DNA from: JADJNW01 sp964526645
GTDB lineage: Bacteria > Bacteroidota > Bacteroidia > Chitinophagales > Saprospiraceae
Reading direction: 5' to 3'
Length of the DNA stretch: 64,000 nucleotides
NCBI GenBank assembly: GCA_964526645.1
Contig: CAZGJN010000002.1
Span: forward strand, 124,001 to 188,000
Part shown: positions 18,295 through 26,823 of the stretch, piece after piece
Numbering within the stretch: the stretch's first letter is position 1
Layout of the letters: each line of letters opens with the position of its first letter
Translations under genes and position numbers: made by a program
Notes under the pieces: model-generated
Seen by the model: the letters and a program-made list of their open reading frames with translations, nothing else
What the model was told of the DNA's origin: nothing
The model's database searches: none

Positions 18295-19551
18295 ATGAGC
18301 ATTGTAGAAATGCGGGTTCCTACCATCGGAGAATCCATCAACGAAGTGACGCTTTCCCAGTGGTTGAAAAAAGATGGCGACTATGTAGAGCGCGATGATG
18401 CCATCTGTGAATTTGAATCAGACAAGGCTACCTTAGAATTTCCTGCCGAGGCAGCCGGAAAGCTTATTCATATTGCTAAAGAAGGCGATGACCTTGAGAT
18501 CGGCGCCTTGGTTGCCAAAATTGATACGAGCGTTGCAAAAGAAGGGAACAATACGCCGCCGCCTGCCGCCCCTGTGGTTACGCAAGAAGTTGGCAAAACC
18601 GAAACACCGCCCGCGCAAGAAAAATCAGTGTCCTACGCCGCAGGGCATCCTTCTCCTGCCGCAGCCAAAATTTTGAAAGAAAATGATATAAAAACAGCGG
18701 AAGTGGACGGCACTGGCAAAGGTGGGCGCATTACAAAAGAAGATGCCATCAAAGCCATTGTATCCAAGCAAAATACGCCTGCCCCTCAAACAGAATCCCA
18801 AAAAGAAACGCCTGCGCCTCAAATAGTAGTTCGCGCCTCAGGTGCCTTCAGCCGCAATGTGACCCGCAAGAAAATGAGCCGAATGCGCCGCACCATCGCG
18901 AAACGATTGGTGAGTGCCAAAAACGAAACAGCCATGCTCACTACTTTCAACGAAGTGGATATGAGTGAAGTGATGGCGCTTCGGGAGAAATATCAGGAAA
19001 AATTTGTAGCAAAATATGGTATCAAGCTGGGCTTTATGTCTTTGTTTGCGAAAGCCTGTGCCAAGGTGCTCCTTGAAATGCAGGAAGTGAACGCCCAAAT
19101 TGATGGTGAGGAATTGGTCTATCACGATTATGTGGACATCTCCTTCGCCATTTCTACTCCAAACGGCTTGGTCGTTCCCCCCATTCACAATATTGAATCT
19201 CTTTCTTTTGCCGAAATAGAGTATAAGCTAAAAGAGCTGGCAGATAAAGCCCGCAAAGGGACACTCTCCTTGGAGGAAATGCAAGGAGGCACTTTTACCA
19301 TCACCAACGGAGGCGTATTTGGCTCCCTGATGAGCACGCCCATCCTGAATGAGCCGCAATCCGCCATACTTGGTATGCACGCCATCAAAGAACGCCCAAT
19401 CGCCGTGAATGGTAAGGTAGAGATCCGGCCGATGATGTACATCGCCCTCTCCTACGATCACCGCGTTATTGACGGAAGTTCTTCTGTTACCTTTTTGGTA
19501 AAACTGAAAAATCTGATAGAAGATCCTGTTGGTTTGCTGCTGGATATATAG
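18295..19551 (+). CDS. odhB: 2-oxoglutarate dehydrogenase E2 (dihydrolipoyl succinyltransferase)
   Basis: 418 residues in E2 order: lipoyl domain (1-75) with the lipoylated Lys44 in ESDKATLEFP, a Pro/Ala/Glu linker, the E3/E1-binding domain (about 115-155, SPAAAKILKENDIK), a second linker, and the catalytic domain (about 190-418). The catalytic domain has GFMSLFAKAC and SYDHRVIDG with the active His near 389. The motif details favour succinyl over acetyl transfer in the TCA cycle. The E1 gene (sucA) is not adjacent, and a hairpin terminator follows. Confidence 0.93.
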   Translation: MSIVEMRVPTIGESINEVTLSQWLKKDGDYVERDDAICEFESDKATLEFPAEAAGKLIHIAKEGDDLEIGALVAKIDTSVAKEGNNTPPPAAPVVTQEVGKTETPPAQEKSVSYAAGHPSPAAAKILKENDIKTAEVDGTGKGGRITKEDAIKAIVSKQNTPAPQTESQKETPAPQIVVRASGAFSRNVTRKKMSRMRRTIAKRLVSAKNETAMLTTFNEVDMSEVMALREKYQEKFVAKYGIKLGFMSLFAKACAKVLLEMQEVNAQIDGEELVYHDYVDISFAISTPNGLVVPPIHNIESLSFAEIEYKLKELADKARKGTLSLEEMQGGTFTITNGGVFGSLMSTPILNEPQSAILGMHAIKERPIAVNGKVEIRPMMYIALSYDHRVIDGSSSVTFLVKLKNLIEDPVGLLLDI

Positions 19552-19557
19552 CTTTTG

Positions 19558-19591
19558 AATAAGTGGGTAGAATTAGTTCTGCCCACTTATT
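19558..19591. terminator. Hairpin between convergent odhB and purine nucleoside phosphorylase genes
   Basis: AATAAGTGGG (19558-19567) pairs with CCCACTTATT (19582-19591). It is followed on the plus strand by TTAAAAAACATTTTTATT, an imperfect T-tract. It lies between convergent genes and could serve both directions. Confidence 0.6.
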
Positions 19592-19626
19592 TAAAAAACA
19601 TTTTTATTGAGTTTTAATTCTTTTTT

Positions 19627-20445
19627 TCAAAGCTCTTTCAACAGTTCCTTCAGAATCAAGGTCAACTTTGGCTCGGCTTTTTCTACTACTGCGATCACGT
19701 CTTCCAGCGATACTTCCCTGATGGCTTCCGGCGGGTAGGATTGATTGGAAATAACCGATGCAACAAACACAGGCAATCCACTATGTTTTGCCACCAATAC
19801 TTCCGGAATGGTGGACATGCCCACCACATCTCCGCCAATCCGATGCAAAAAAACATACTCCGCAGGCGTTTCCAGATTCGGACCTTGCAAGCCCACGTAT
19901 ACGCCCTCATGTGCACGAATGCCATGCTTTTCTGCTATTTGTAAAGCCTTGGCATTCAATGCCCTGTCATAGGTTTTGAGCATATCGGGGAAGCGTGGAC
20001 CGAGGCGTTCGTCATTTTCACCGCGCAATGGATTTTCGGCGTGCAAATTCACATGATCTTTGATAAACACCAAATCCCCGCCAAAAATATGTTGACTGGT
20101 GCTACCTGCTGCGTTGGAAATAAATAACTGTTTGATGCCCAGGAATTTCAATACCCGAACGGGAAAAGTCACTTGCTGCATAGAGTAGCCCTCATAGTAG
20201 TGAAACCGTCCTGCCATTGCTACAATCGGCTTTCCAGCAAGGTATCCGAATACGAGTTGTCCTTTATGACTTTGCACGGTCGAAACCGGAAAATGCGGAA
20301 TGTCTTTGTAAGGAATCGTGGCAACGACTTCGATTTCATTGGTCAGATTGCCCAAACCAGTACCGAGAATAACACCGTAATTTGGTTGAAAATCAGTCTG
20401 TTGTCGAATAAAAGCGACTGCCTCTTGGATTTGGTTGTATAGCAT
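19627..20445 (-). CDS. Purine nucleoside phosphorylase (trimeric type)
   Basis: 272 residues, the trimeric PNP length. Motifs: GVILGTGLGNLTNEI (phosphate site start), TVQSHKGQLVFG, AMAGRFHYYEGYS, FISNAAGS, and GGDVVGMSTIPE with the base-binding region before it. The enzyme splits inosine/guanosine (and deoxy forms) with phosphate for purine salvage in the cytoplasm. It sits 76 bases downstream of mqnC, whose pathway releases hypoxanthine-related products; a functional link is possible but unproven. Symbol left open between punA and deoD names. Confidence 0.93.
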   Translation of the reverse strand: MLYNQIQEAVAFIRQQTDFQPNYGVILGTGLGNLTNEIEVVATIPYKDIPHFPVSTVQSHKGQLVFGYLAGKPIVAMAGRFHYYEGYSMQQVTFPVRVLKFLGIKQLFISNAAGSTSQHIFGGDLVFIKDHVNLHAENPLRGENDERLGPRFPDMLKTYDRALNAKALQIAEKHGIRAHEGVYVGLQGPNLETPAEYVFLHRIGGDVVGMSTIPEVLVAKHSGLPVFVASVISNQSYPPEAIREVSLEDVIAVVEKAEPKLTLILKELLKEL

Positions 20446-20521
20446 ATTTTATAGATACCAGATTAAAGGATGCCGGATACCAGACCCAGCCAGCCAAGTC
20501 ATAAAATAATATCTTATAGAT

Positions 20522-21664
20522 TTAATCTACAACCAAAGCCATTCTATCCAACTCCTGCTGCCGAATCTGCTTTGGCAATTCCCGATATTCGTACTGCTGA
20601 TTGCGCAATTGCGGCGTAAACCCTGCTTCTCGGATCGCTTTTTGAATGCCATCCGCCGTGAATCGGAAATTCGCGCCCGCCGCCGATACCACATTCTCTT
20701 CAATCATGATGCTGCCAAAATCATTCGCGCCCGCGTGTAGGCACAATTGCGCCACTTGCTTGCCCACCGTCAGCCACGAAGCTTGAATGTTGATTACATT
20801 GGGTAGCATGATGCGACTCATGGCGATCATGCGCACGTATTCGTCACCGGTCACGGTGTTTCTGGCACGCTTTATCTTGCGTAAAATCGTATCCTCATCC
20901 TGGAAAGGCCAAGGAATAAAGGCTAAGAATCCTTTTGCATCTGCTGGTTTTTCCGATTGCACCTGCCGAATATCCACAAAATGCTCCATACGCTCCAAAT
21001 TGGTTTCGATATGCCCGAACATCATCGTGGCGGAAGTGGTCAAACGCAGTTGATGCGCGGCACGCATCACATCGAGCCATTCCTGTCCCCCGCATTTGCC
21101 TTTGGAAATCAAGCGCCGCACGCGGTCGCTCAAAATCTCTGCACCAGCGCCTGGCAAGGAGTCTAATCCTGCTTCTTTTAGAGCTTTTAATACTTCGTAA
21201 TGGGTTGATTTTTCAAGCTTTGTAATATGGGCAATTTCGGGTGGTCCGAGCGCGTGCAGCTTCAGCGTTGGATATAATACTTTCAATTCCTTGAACAAAT
21301 CCACATAAAAGCGCAAGCCCAAATCAGGATGATGCCCGCCTTGCAGCAGCAACTGGTCGCCACCGTATTCAAACAACTCGTCAATTTTTTGCTTGTATTC
21401 CTCAATCGAAGTGATATAAGATTCCGCGTGCCCTGGGCGGCGATAAAAATTGCAAAACTTACAATTGGCAATACATACATTGGTGGTATTGGAATTGCGG
21501 TCAATAATCCAGGTTACGACATTGCCTGGCACATGATGCTGGCGCAAGGCATTGCCTACATACATTAGCTCGGCAGTCGTGGCATTTTCCAATAAGAACA
21601 CGCCTTCCTCTGCGCTGAGGAATTCGAGGTTTAAAGCCCTATGTAGTAAGTCGTTGATATTCAT
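20522..21664 (-). CDS. mqnC: Cyclic dehypoxanthine futalosine synthase (radical SAM)
   Basis: 380 residues. The radical SAM cluster motif CIANCKFC follows TTNV, then RRPGHAESYI, LLQGGHHPDLGL, ALGPPEIAHI, GLDSLPGAGAEILSDRVR and TTSATMMFGHIET. These blocks distinguish MqnC from the related MqnE and from CofG/H. The enzyme cyclises dehypoxanthine futalosine in the alternative (futalosine) menaquinone pathway. A TATCTTTG promoter lies upstream on the same strand. No other mqn genes are in the window. Confidence 0.92.
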   Translation of the reverse strand: MNINDLLHRALNLEFLSAEEGVFLLENATTAELMYVGNALRQHHVPGNVVTWIIDRNSNTTNVCIANCKFCNFYRRPGHAESYITSIEEYKQKIDELFEYGGDQLLLQGGHHPDLGLRFYVDLFKELKVLYPTLKLHALGPPEIAHITKLEKSTHYEVLKALKEAGLDSLPGAGAEILSDRVRRLISKGKCGGQEWLDVMRAAHQLRLTTSATMMFGHIETNLERMEHFVDIRQVQSEKPADAKGFLAFIPWPFQDEDTILRKIKRARNTVTGDEYVRMIAMSRIMLPNVINIQASWLTVGKQVAQLCLHAGANDFGSIMIEENVVSAAGANFRFTADGIQKAIREAGFTPQLRNQQYEYRELPKQIRQQELDRMALVVD

Positions 21665-21747
21665 GCTGTTTTATTTAGTATCGAACTATAAGCTGCAAGA
21701 ATAATTATCTTGAGGCTGGCTCTGCTCATAGCTTATGACTTTTACAA

Positions 21748-21755
21748 CAAAGATA
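21748..21755 (-). promoter_or_regulatory. -7 element for mqnC
   Basis: On the minus strand TATCTTTG, about 84 bases before the mqnC ATG (21664). A TTTG on the same strand (21775-21772) lies 16 bases upstream, slightly closer than usual. Confidence 0.45.
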
Positions 21756-21853
21756 AAAAAAGGCAGTTTTACAAAAAGAGAATAATTTTTCATTTTTTTC
21801 TGAAAATTCAAAAAATAAAATCTAATTGCTTCTGATAAAAATCAAAACACCAA

Positions 21854-21867
21854 GTGACCTATATCAC
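21854..21867. promoter_or_regulatory. CRP/FNR-family-like dyad upstream of ppdK
   Basis: GTGACCTATATCAC has the GTGA-N6-TCAC core bound by CRP/FNR-family regulators. It lies about 90 bases before ppdK and 190 before mqnC in their divergent region. One site, no regulator gene nearby, so only suggestive. Confidence 0.35.
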
Positions 21868-21949
21868 CTACTCCGTGTAACAAAGTTCATAACTCTGTAT
21901 CGTTCTTGTACCTGATAGAATCGAATTTCTACAATAAACTTTTTGTACT

Positions 21950-24700
21950 ATGTCAAAGGATACAGCAGCTAGCACTAAATATGTGTACAGCTTCGGCGGT
22001 GGAGTAGCCGATGGAAATGAAGCTATGAAAAATCTTCTGGGCGGTAAAGGTGCCAATTTAGCTGAAATGGCAGGGCATCCCGATTTGTTGTTGCCGGTAC
22101 CACCAGGTTTTACCGTGACAACGGAAGTTTGTACGCATTACTACGCCAACGAGCACACTTACCCTAAAACACTCGAAAACGAAGTTCATGCTGCGCTAAG
22201 CAAAGTAGAAAAGCTGATGGGTAAAAAATTCGGCGATGTGAGCAATCCCTTGCTGCTGTCCGTGCGCTCGGGAGCGCGGCGCTCCATGCCTGGCATGATG
22301 GACACGGTACTAAATATTGGCTTGAATGATGAAACGATCCAGGGGCTAATTCACCAAACCAAAAATGAGCGTTTTGCATACGATTCCTATCGCCGCTTGA
22401 TTATGATGTACGCCGATGTGGTGATGGAAAAAGCTGCTGGATTGGAGATCAAAAATGGTAAGGGCATCCGCAAAATCCTGGATGAAAAATTGGAAGCGGT
22501 CAAGCATAAACAAGGCTACGCTAGCGATACGGATTTGACGGTAGAAGACTTGAAAAAACTTATACCAGTTTTCAAACAAACCGTTGAAAAAACGTTGGGT
22601 AAGCCCTTCCCAGAAGACCCAATGGAACAACTCTGGGGCGGCATTAGCGCTGTTTTTGCCAGTTGGAATGGCAAGCGCGCAATCGAATACCGCCGTATCG
22701 AAAAAATACCGGATGATTGGGGAACCGCTGTAAATGTGCAGGCAATGGTTTTTGGCAATATGGGCAACGACAGCGCCACCGGTGTGGCTTTCACGCGCAA
22801 TCCCGGCAATGGTGAAAATCATTTTTATGGCGAGTATCTTGTAAATGCACAAGGTGAAGATGTAGTAGCGGGCATCCGCACACCTTCGCCCATCAACGAT
22901 TATTCTAAAAACGCCCAAAGCAAACATTTGCCAACCCTGGAAGCTTTGATGCCCGATTTGTATGCGGAATTAAATGCGTACCAAAAGCGATTGGAAGTGC
23001 ATTACAAAGATATGCAGGACATTGAGTTTACCATCGAAAAAGGCAAGCTCTATATGCTCCAGTGCCGCGTGGGCAAACGCAATGGTATCGCTGCGGTGCG
23101 CATGGCGACTGAGATGTTCAAAGAGGGTTTAATTGATCGGGAAACAGCCATTATGCGCGTTGGACCGAACCAACTGGTCGAATTGCTTCTCCCTATGCTG
23201 GATATGAAAGTAGAGCAAGCAGCTACCCCGATTGCCAAAGGCTTACCGGCGGGTCCGGGCGGTGCCAAGGGGCGCGTGGTTTTTTCCACCGAAACCGCAG
23301 TGGAGTGGGCAAGCAAAGGTGAACGTGTCATTCTGGTGCGCGAAGAAACTTCGCCGGAAGACGTGGATGGAATGTATCTATCACAAGCGATTCTCACCAG
23401 CAAGGGCGGCATGACATCGCACGCGGCACTCGTGGCGCGGGGTTGGGGCAAGTGCTGCATCGTAGGTTGTAGCGATATCGAAATTGGCACAGAACATAAG
23501 TCTTTCAAAGCTAAAGATGGTGTGACAATCCACGAGGGTGATTGGATCAGCTTGAACGGTACGCGAGGTTTGGTGTACGAAGGTAGCTTACCACTGGTGG
23601 ACGTGGATTTGGATGACAACAAATCCTACAAAGAACTGATGAAACTCGTGGACGAAGTGAAAACCCTCAAAGTGCGTACCAATGCCGACACTGCTAAGGA
23701 TGCCACCCAGGCGCTGCGCTTTGGCGCAGAAGGTATCGGTCTGTTTCGTACCGAACACATGTTTTACGGCGAAGGTAGCGAAGAACCTCTATTCTTGCTG
23801 CGCAAAATGATCGTCAGTAAAAGCGAAGCCGAGCGCCGAAACGCCTTGGAAGACCTCTTCATTTATGTCAAAAAAGACATCAAGGAAACTATGAGCATCA
23901 TGGATGGGTATCCGGTGACAATTCGATTGCTCGACCCGCCCTTGCATGAGTTTGTACCGCACGACAGAGCAAAACTTCAACTATTGAGTAAAGAATTGGG
24001 CATCAGCCTAAACGTACTGAAAAAACGCGTCCTCGCGCTTCACGAAAACAACCCGATGTTGGGACACCGCGGCGTTCGCCTGGGGGTGAGCTACCCTGAG
24101 ATCACAGAAATGCAGGTTCGTGCGATTCTGGAAGCCGCTTGCGAATTGACAGAAGCTGGTAAAAAAGTTTTTCCGGAAATTATGATCCCGGTGACCTGCA
24201 CCGTGAACGAACTCAAGCACCAGCGTGCTATCGTGGATCGGGTACACGCCGAAGTATGCAATAAAGTTTGTAAAACGAAAGTGGAATTTGCTTACGGCAC
24301 CATGATCGAAATTCCGCGCGCTGCACTCAAAGCCAATCACATGGCGATCGAAGCCGAATTTTTCAGCTTTGGTACCAATGACCTGACGCAGATGAGTTTT
24401 GGCTTCAGCCGAGACGATATTGGTGGCTTTTTGCCAAATTATCTGGATCAAAAAATTCTACGCGCCGATCCGTTCCAAACCTTAGATCAAGAAGGTGTGG
24501 GCGAATTGATTCGTATTGGCATCGAACGCGGACGCAGTACACGTCCCGACCTGAAAGTGGGCATCTGCGGCGAACACGGCGGCGACCCCGACAGTGTCAA
24601 ATTCTGCCACAAGTTGGGCATGGACTATGTGAGTTGCTCGCCTTTCCGCGTACCGATTGCGCGGTTGGCTGCGGCGCAGGCAGCTATTGAAACGAAATGA
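21950..24700 (+). CDS. ppdK: Pyruvate, phosphate dikinase
   Basis: 916 residues, slightly longer than the usual 870-890. Three modules are seen. The N-terminal ATP-grasp region has SVRSGARRSMPGMMDTVLN. The central swivelling domain has the catalytic His in GGMTSHAALVARGWGK. The C-terminal TIM barrel has GIGLFRTEHMF and FGTNDLTQMSFGFSRDD, and a Cys in VGICGEHGGDP. It interconverts pyruvate + ATP + Pi and phosphoenolpyruvate + AMP + PPi, feeding gluconeogenesis. It is a single gene with a strong terminator and a possible CRP/FNR-type site upstream. Confidence 0.97.
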   Translation: MSKDTAASTKYVYSFGGGVADGNEAMKNLLGGKGANLAEMAGHPDLLLPVPPGFTVTTEVCTHYYANEHTYPKTLENEVHAALSKVEKLMGKKFGDVSNPLLLSVRSGARRSMPGMMDTVLNIGLNDETIQGLIHQTKNERFAYDSYRRLIMMYADVVMEKAAGLEIKNGKGIRKILDEKLEAVKHKQGYASDTDLTVEDLKKLIPVFKQTVEKTLGKPFPEDPMEQLWGGISAVFASWNGKRAIEYRRIEKIPDDWGTAVNVQAMVFGNMGNDSATGVAFTRNPGNGENHFYGEYLVNAQGEDVVAGIRTPSPINDYSKNAQSKHLPTLEALMPDLYAELNAYQKRLEVHYKDMQDIEFTIEKGKLYMLQCRVGKRNGIAAVRMATEMFKEGLIDRETAIMRVGPNQLVELLLPMLDMKVEQAATPIAKGLPAGPGGAKGRVVFSTETAVEWASKGERVILVREETSPEDVDGMYLSQAILTSKGGMTSHAALVARGWGKCCIVGCSDIEIGTEHKSFKAKDGVTIHEGDWISLNGTRGLVYEGSLPLVDVDLDDNKSYKELMKLVDEVKTLKVRTNADTAKDATQALRFGAEGIGLFRTEHMFYGEGSEEPLFLLRKMIVSKSEAERRNALEDLFIYVKKDIKETMSIMDGYPVTIRLLDPPLHEFVPHDRAKLQLLSKELGISLNVLKKRVLALHENNPMLGHRGVRLGVSYPEITEMQVRAILEAACELTEAGKKVFPEIMIPVTCTVNELKHQRAIVDRVHAEVCNKVCKTKVEFAYGTMIEIPRAALKANHMAIEAEFFSFGTNDLTQMSFGFSRDDIGGFLPNYLDQKILRADPFQTLDQEGVGELIRIGIERGRSTRPDLKVGICGEHGGDPDSVKFCHKLGMDYVSCSPFRVPIARLAAAQAAIETK

Positions 24701-24727
24701 TAGTCGGCTAACTTTCATACCTTAATT

Positions 24728-24766
24728 AAAATCCACCCACAGCATGTTAACTGGGGTGGATTTTTT
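24728..24766 (+). terminator. Terminator after ppdK
   Basis: AAAATCCACCC (24728-24738) pairs with GGGTGGATTTT (24754-24764) and runs into TTTTTT. Eleven perfect base pairs. Confidence 0.9.
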
Positions 24767-24863
24767 CAATATTTATGCCTGCAAATATTTGTCAATGGTT
24801 TATAAAAAGATTTTTATATTATAAAAAATCAACAGGTGTTGAAATCTGTCCCTGTATCCATCG

Positions 24864-26018
24864 CTAATTGTTCAGTTCATTCCAGTTTTTTATTTTTGGC
24901 TGTTTTTTATCACCAAAGCGATAAGAGATGCCTGCATTGATCAGATAATCCGCAAAAGCAGCGTCGCCGTGGCTATTGGTTGCAATGTCTCGTGTATTGC
25001 GAATGCGATCTCGCACAAGCGCTACCGGTACATTCAGATTGAAAGTCAGGCTATGCGTTTGATAAGAAACCCCTGGCTCAATAGAAACAATATATCCCGG
25101 ACGACGAAAGCCTTCTTCTTTTCCAATAATATCATAAGCTGGAATACCTTCTATGCGGCCTCCCAGGCTAAATGCGATATTACCAAATACCCCCTGATTG
25201 AAACCCAGGCGTGCTGCATACTGATCGGCAACCGAAAGATAACTAAATGGGTCTTCTATATTTAGATTAATATTACGTAATGTGTTATTAATGTTCTTAG
25301 GATTTGACAAATAAAAACCATTGAAATACAAAGAAGTATTGCCAAATAGCATTTGATAGCCTTGCAACTCCAAGCTTACGCCCCAGCCACCATCGCCGAG
25401 TTGAATGGACTGATCCACTGCACGCCGAACAGTATAATCATTGCCCTCCTGATCAAGCTTATGAAAGTCGTCCTGTACATTGGCATTGCCCGTAGGCGCT
25501 TTAATACCAAGCCCAAGTGCGAAATTGCCGCTGTGATGCTTCTCAGGATTCAATATCCAATAAGTAGCCGATACGCGCAAGTCGCCGATGCCTGCCGATT
25601 GGGTTTCGAAGCGATTACGATTAGGGTTCGCGCTAATAGAATTGCCATAATGCTCGTACATCGAAGAGCGATTGTTGGTAGTAATAGGCATTACAATATT
25701 GAAAGACAAGCGATTAGAAGCGGAATATCCCAAGCCTACATCAAAGGAATTGAACCAATTAATTACTTCCGTACCCTCTGCGATGCGATTTTCTTCTTCG
25801 TGCTTGCCGCGAAAATGACGAAATGACTTAAAATGCCTGTAATTCAAGGAAGCTTGCCATTCGCCGGGTAATAAAAAACTGGAATTGCCGGTACTTAGAT
25901 TTATACTCGCGCCATTACAACTCATATTGCGAATAGCTACACAGCCCTGTGAAAATGTAGTTCCAGTGAAACCGATAAATAGAATACAAATTATGATAGG
26001 AATGAAATTACGTTTCAT
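24864..26018 (-). CDS. Predicted outer-membrane beta-barrel protein, function unknown
   Basis: 384 residues with a signal peptide (about 1-23). The mature N-terminus begins GCVAIRNMSCNG, with two cysteines close together, and is followed by alternating hydrophobic/aromatic strands with Gly/Asn-rich turns throughout (such as GEWQASLNYRHFKSFRHFRG, GWGVSLELQGYQMLFG). The last full strand is YLINAGISYRFGD, ending in a Phe before a short polar tail. I expect a 10-14 strand barrel in the outer membrane, but no substrate can be named. The upstream gene (26118-26624) shares direction and a 99-base gap and may be a partner. Confidence 0.72.
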   Translation of the reverse strand: MKRNFIPIIICILFIGFTGTTFSQGCVAIRNMSCNGASINLSTGNSSFLLPGEWQASLNYRHFKSFRHFRGKHEEENRIAEGTEVINWFNSFDVGLGYSASNRLSFNIVMPITTNNRSSMYEHYGNSISANPNRNRFETQSAGIGDLRVSATYWILNPEKHHSGNFALGLGIKAPTGNANVQDDFHKLDQEGNDYTVRRAVDQSIQLGDGGWGVSLELQGYQMLFGNTSLYFNGFYLSNPKNINNTLRNINLNIEDPFSYLSVADQYAARLGFNQGVFGNIAFSLGGRIEGIPAYDIIGKEEGFRRPGYIVSIEPGVSYQTHSLTFNLNVPVALVRDRIRNTRDIATNSHGDAAFADYLINAGISYRFGDKKQPKIKNWNELNN

Positions 26019-26117
26019 GATAATAGTGATTTTAGGAATTTAAAAATCGCTGAGCGCTGCTGACTCACTTGGCGAGCCGACATCTCTCACTTTGAATGTA
26101 GATTAGAAGATGGAAAA

Positions 26118-26624
26118 TCAAACCCGAGCATCAGGTGGAGGAGTAGTAACGAGTAAGTAGGACTGAGGCTTGCACTCGTTGATCCGAAAGCAAACTTGGT
26201 CGAAAGTTCTCGTAGAAGCACTATTGGATATAGGCTGAGGCATCACAAATTCCTGGAAGAGACTCTTGAATAGCATCACTTTTTCAGCGTCAGAAATCGG
26301 GCTGTTGTTGCAATGCGTTATCTGCTGAATGTCAAAAGATTCAGCATTATTTTCGATGGTGTAATAAACGATTTTACCGTTATCCATTTCTTTTGAAAAC
26401 AGGAAAAAATCACTGTAAATATTACCTCGCGGTATCGCTGTATCCTCAATTCTAATGGAACTTTCTACGCCTGTTGTTTGGGTTACTTCTGCTGCAATCA
26501 CTTGCTCCAGCGCGTTCATATCATGCTGGATTTCGACATAATATTTTATTTCAAAACACAGCAAGCAGCCTATCCAGTGAGATAGCAATAATGCAAGGAG
26601 CAGCCATGCTTTGACTTTTTTCAT
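26118..26624 (-). CDS. Hypothetical protein with one N-terminal membrane segment
   Basis: 168 residues from the ATG at 26624, which directly starts a signal-anchor (MKKVKAWLLLALLLSHWIGCLLCF); the longer frame to 26681 adds unlikely residues. The rest is soluble, with an acidic middle (NALEQVIAAEVTQTTG), a YTIENNAESFD segment and a proline end, TTPPPDARV. Two cysteines lie in CFRINEC. I do not recognise a family. It lies upstream of the unknown barrel gene in the same direction, and the pair is flanked by unrelated metabolic genes. Confidence 0.65.
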   Translation of the reverse strand: MKKVKAWLLLALLLSHWIGCLLCFEIKYYVEIQHDMNALEQVIAAEVTQTTGVESSIRIEDTAIPRGNIYSDFFLFSKEMDNGKIVYYTIENNAESFDIQQITHCNNSPISDAEKVMLFKSLFQEFVMPQPISNSASTRTFDQVCFRINECKPQSYLLVTTPPPDARV

Positions 26625-26823
26625 ACTTAACTTAAAATGATAGACATAGGCAAAGAAAAGTATATTTTTTCTAAAAAGCAAAAATAAAATTTGACATTCA
26701 GAGTGACAAGCGCTTTTCTATTAATAAAAACGCTCCCGTAATGGGTTTAATGTGGCTTGGCTTTTTTATAACATACCCTAAATAAATATCCGACCTGAGC
26801 GTTGAAAAAATTTTAGGCATCAA

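Noticed and set aside
22346..22927. 193-residue minus-strand open frame inside ppdK
   Set aside because: Antisense to conserved PPDK motifs, with no family features.
23050..23622. 190-residue minus-strand open frame inside ppdK
   Set aside because: Covers the catalytic-His region of PPDK on the other strand; Ser/Pro/Thr-rich composition of a shadow frame.
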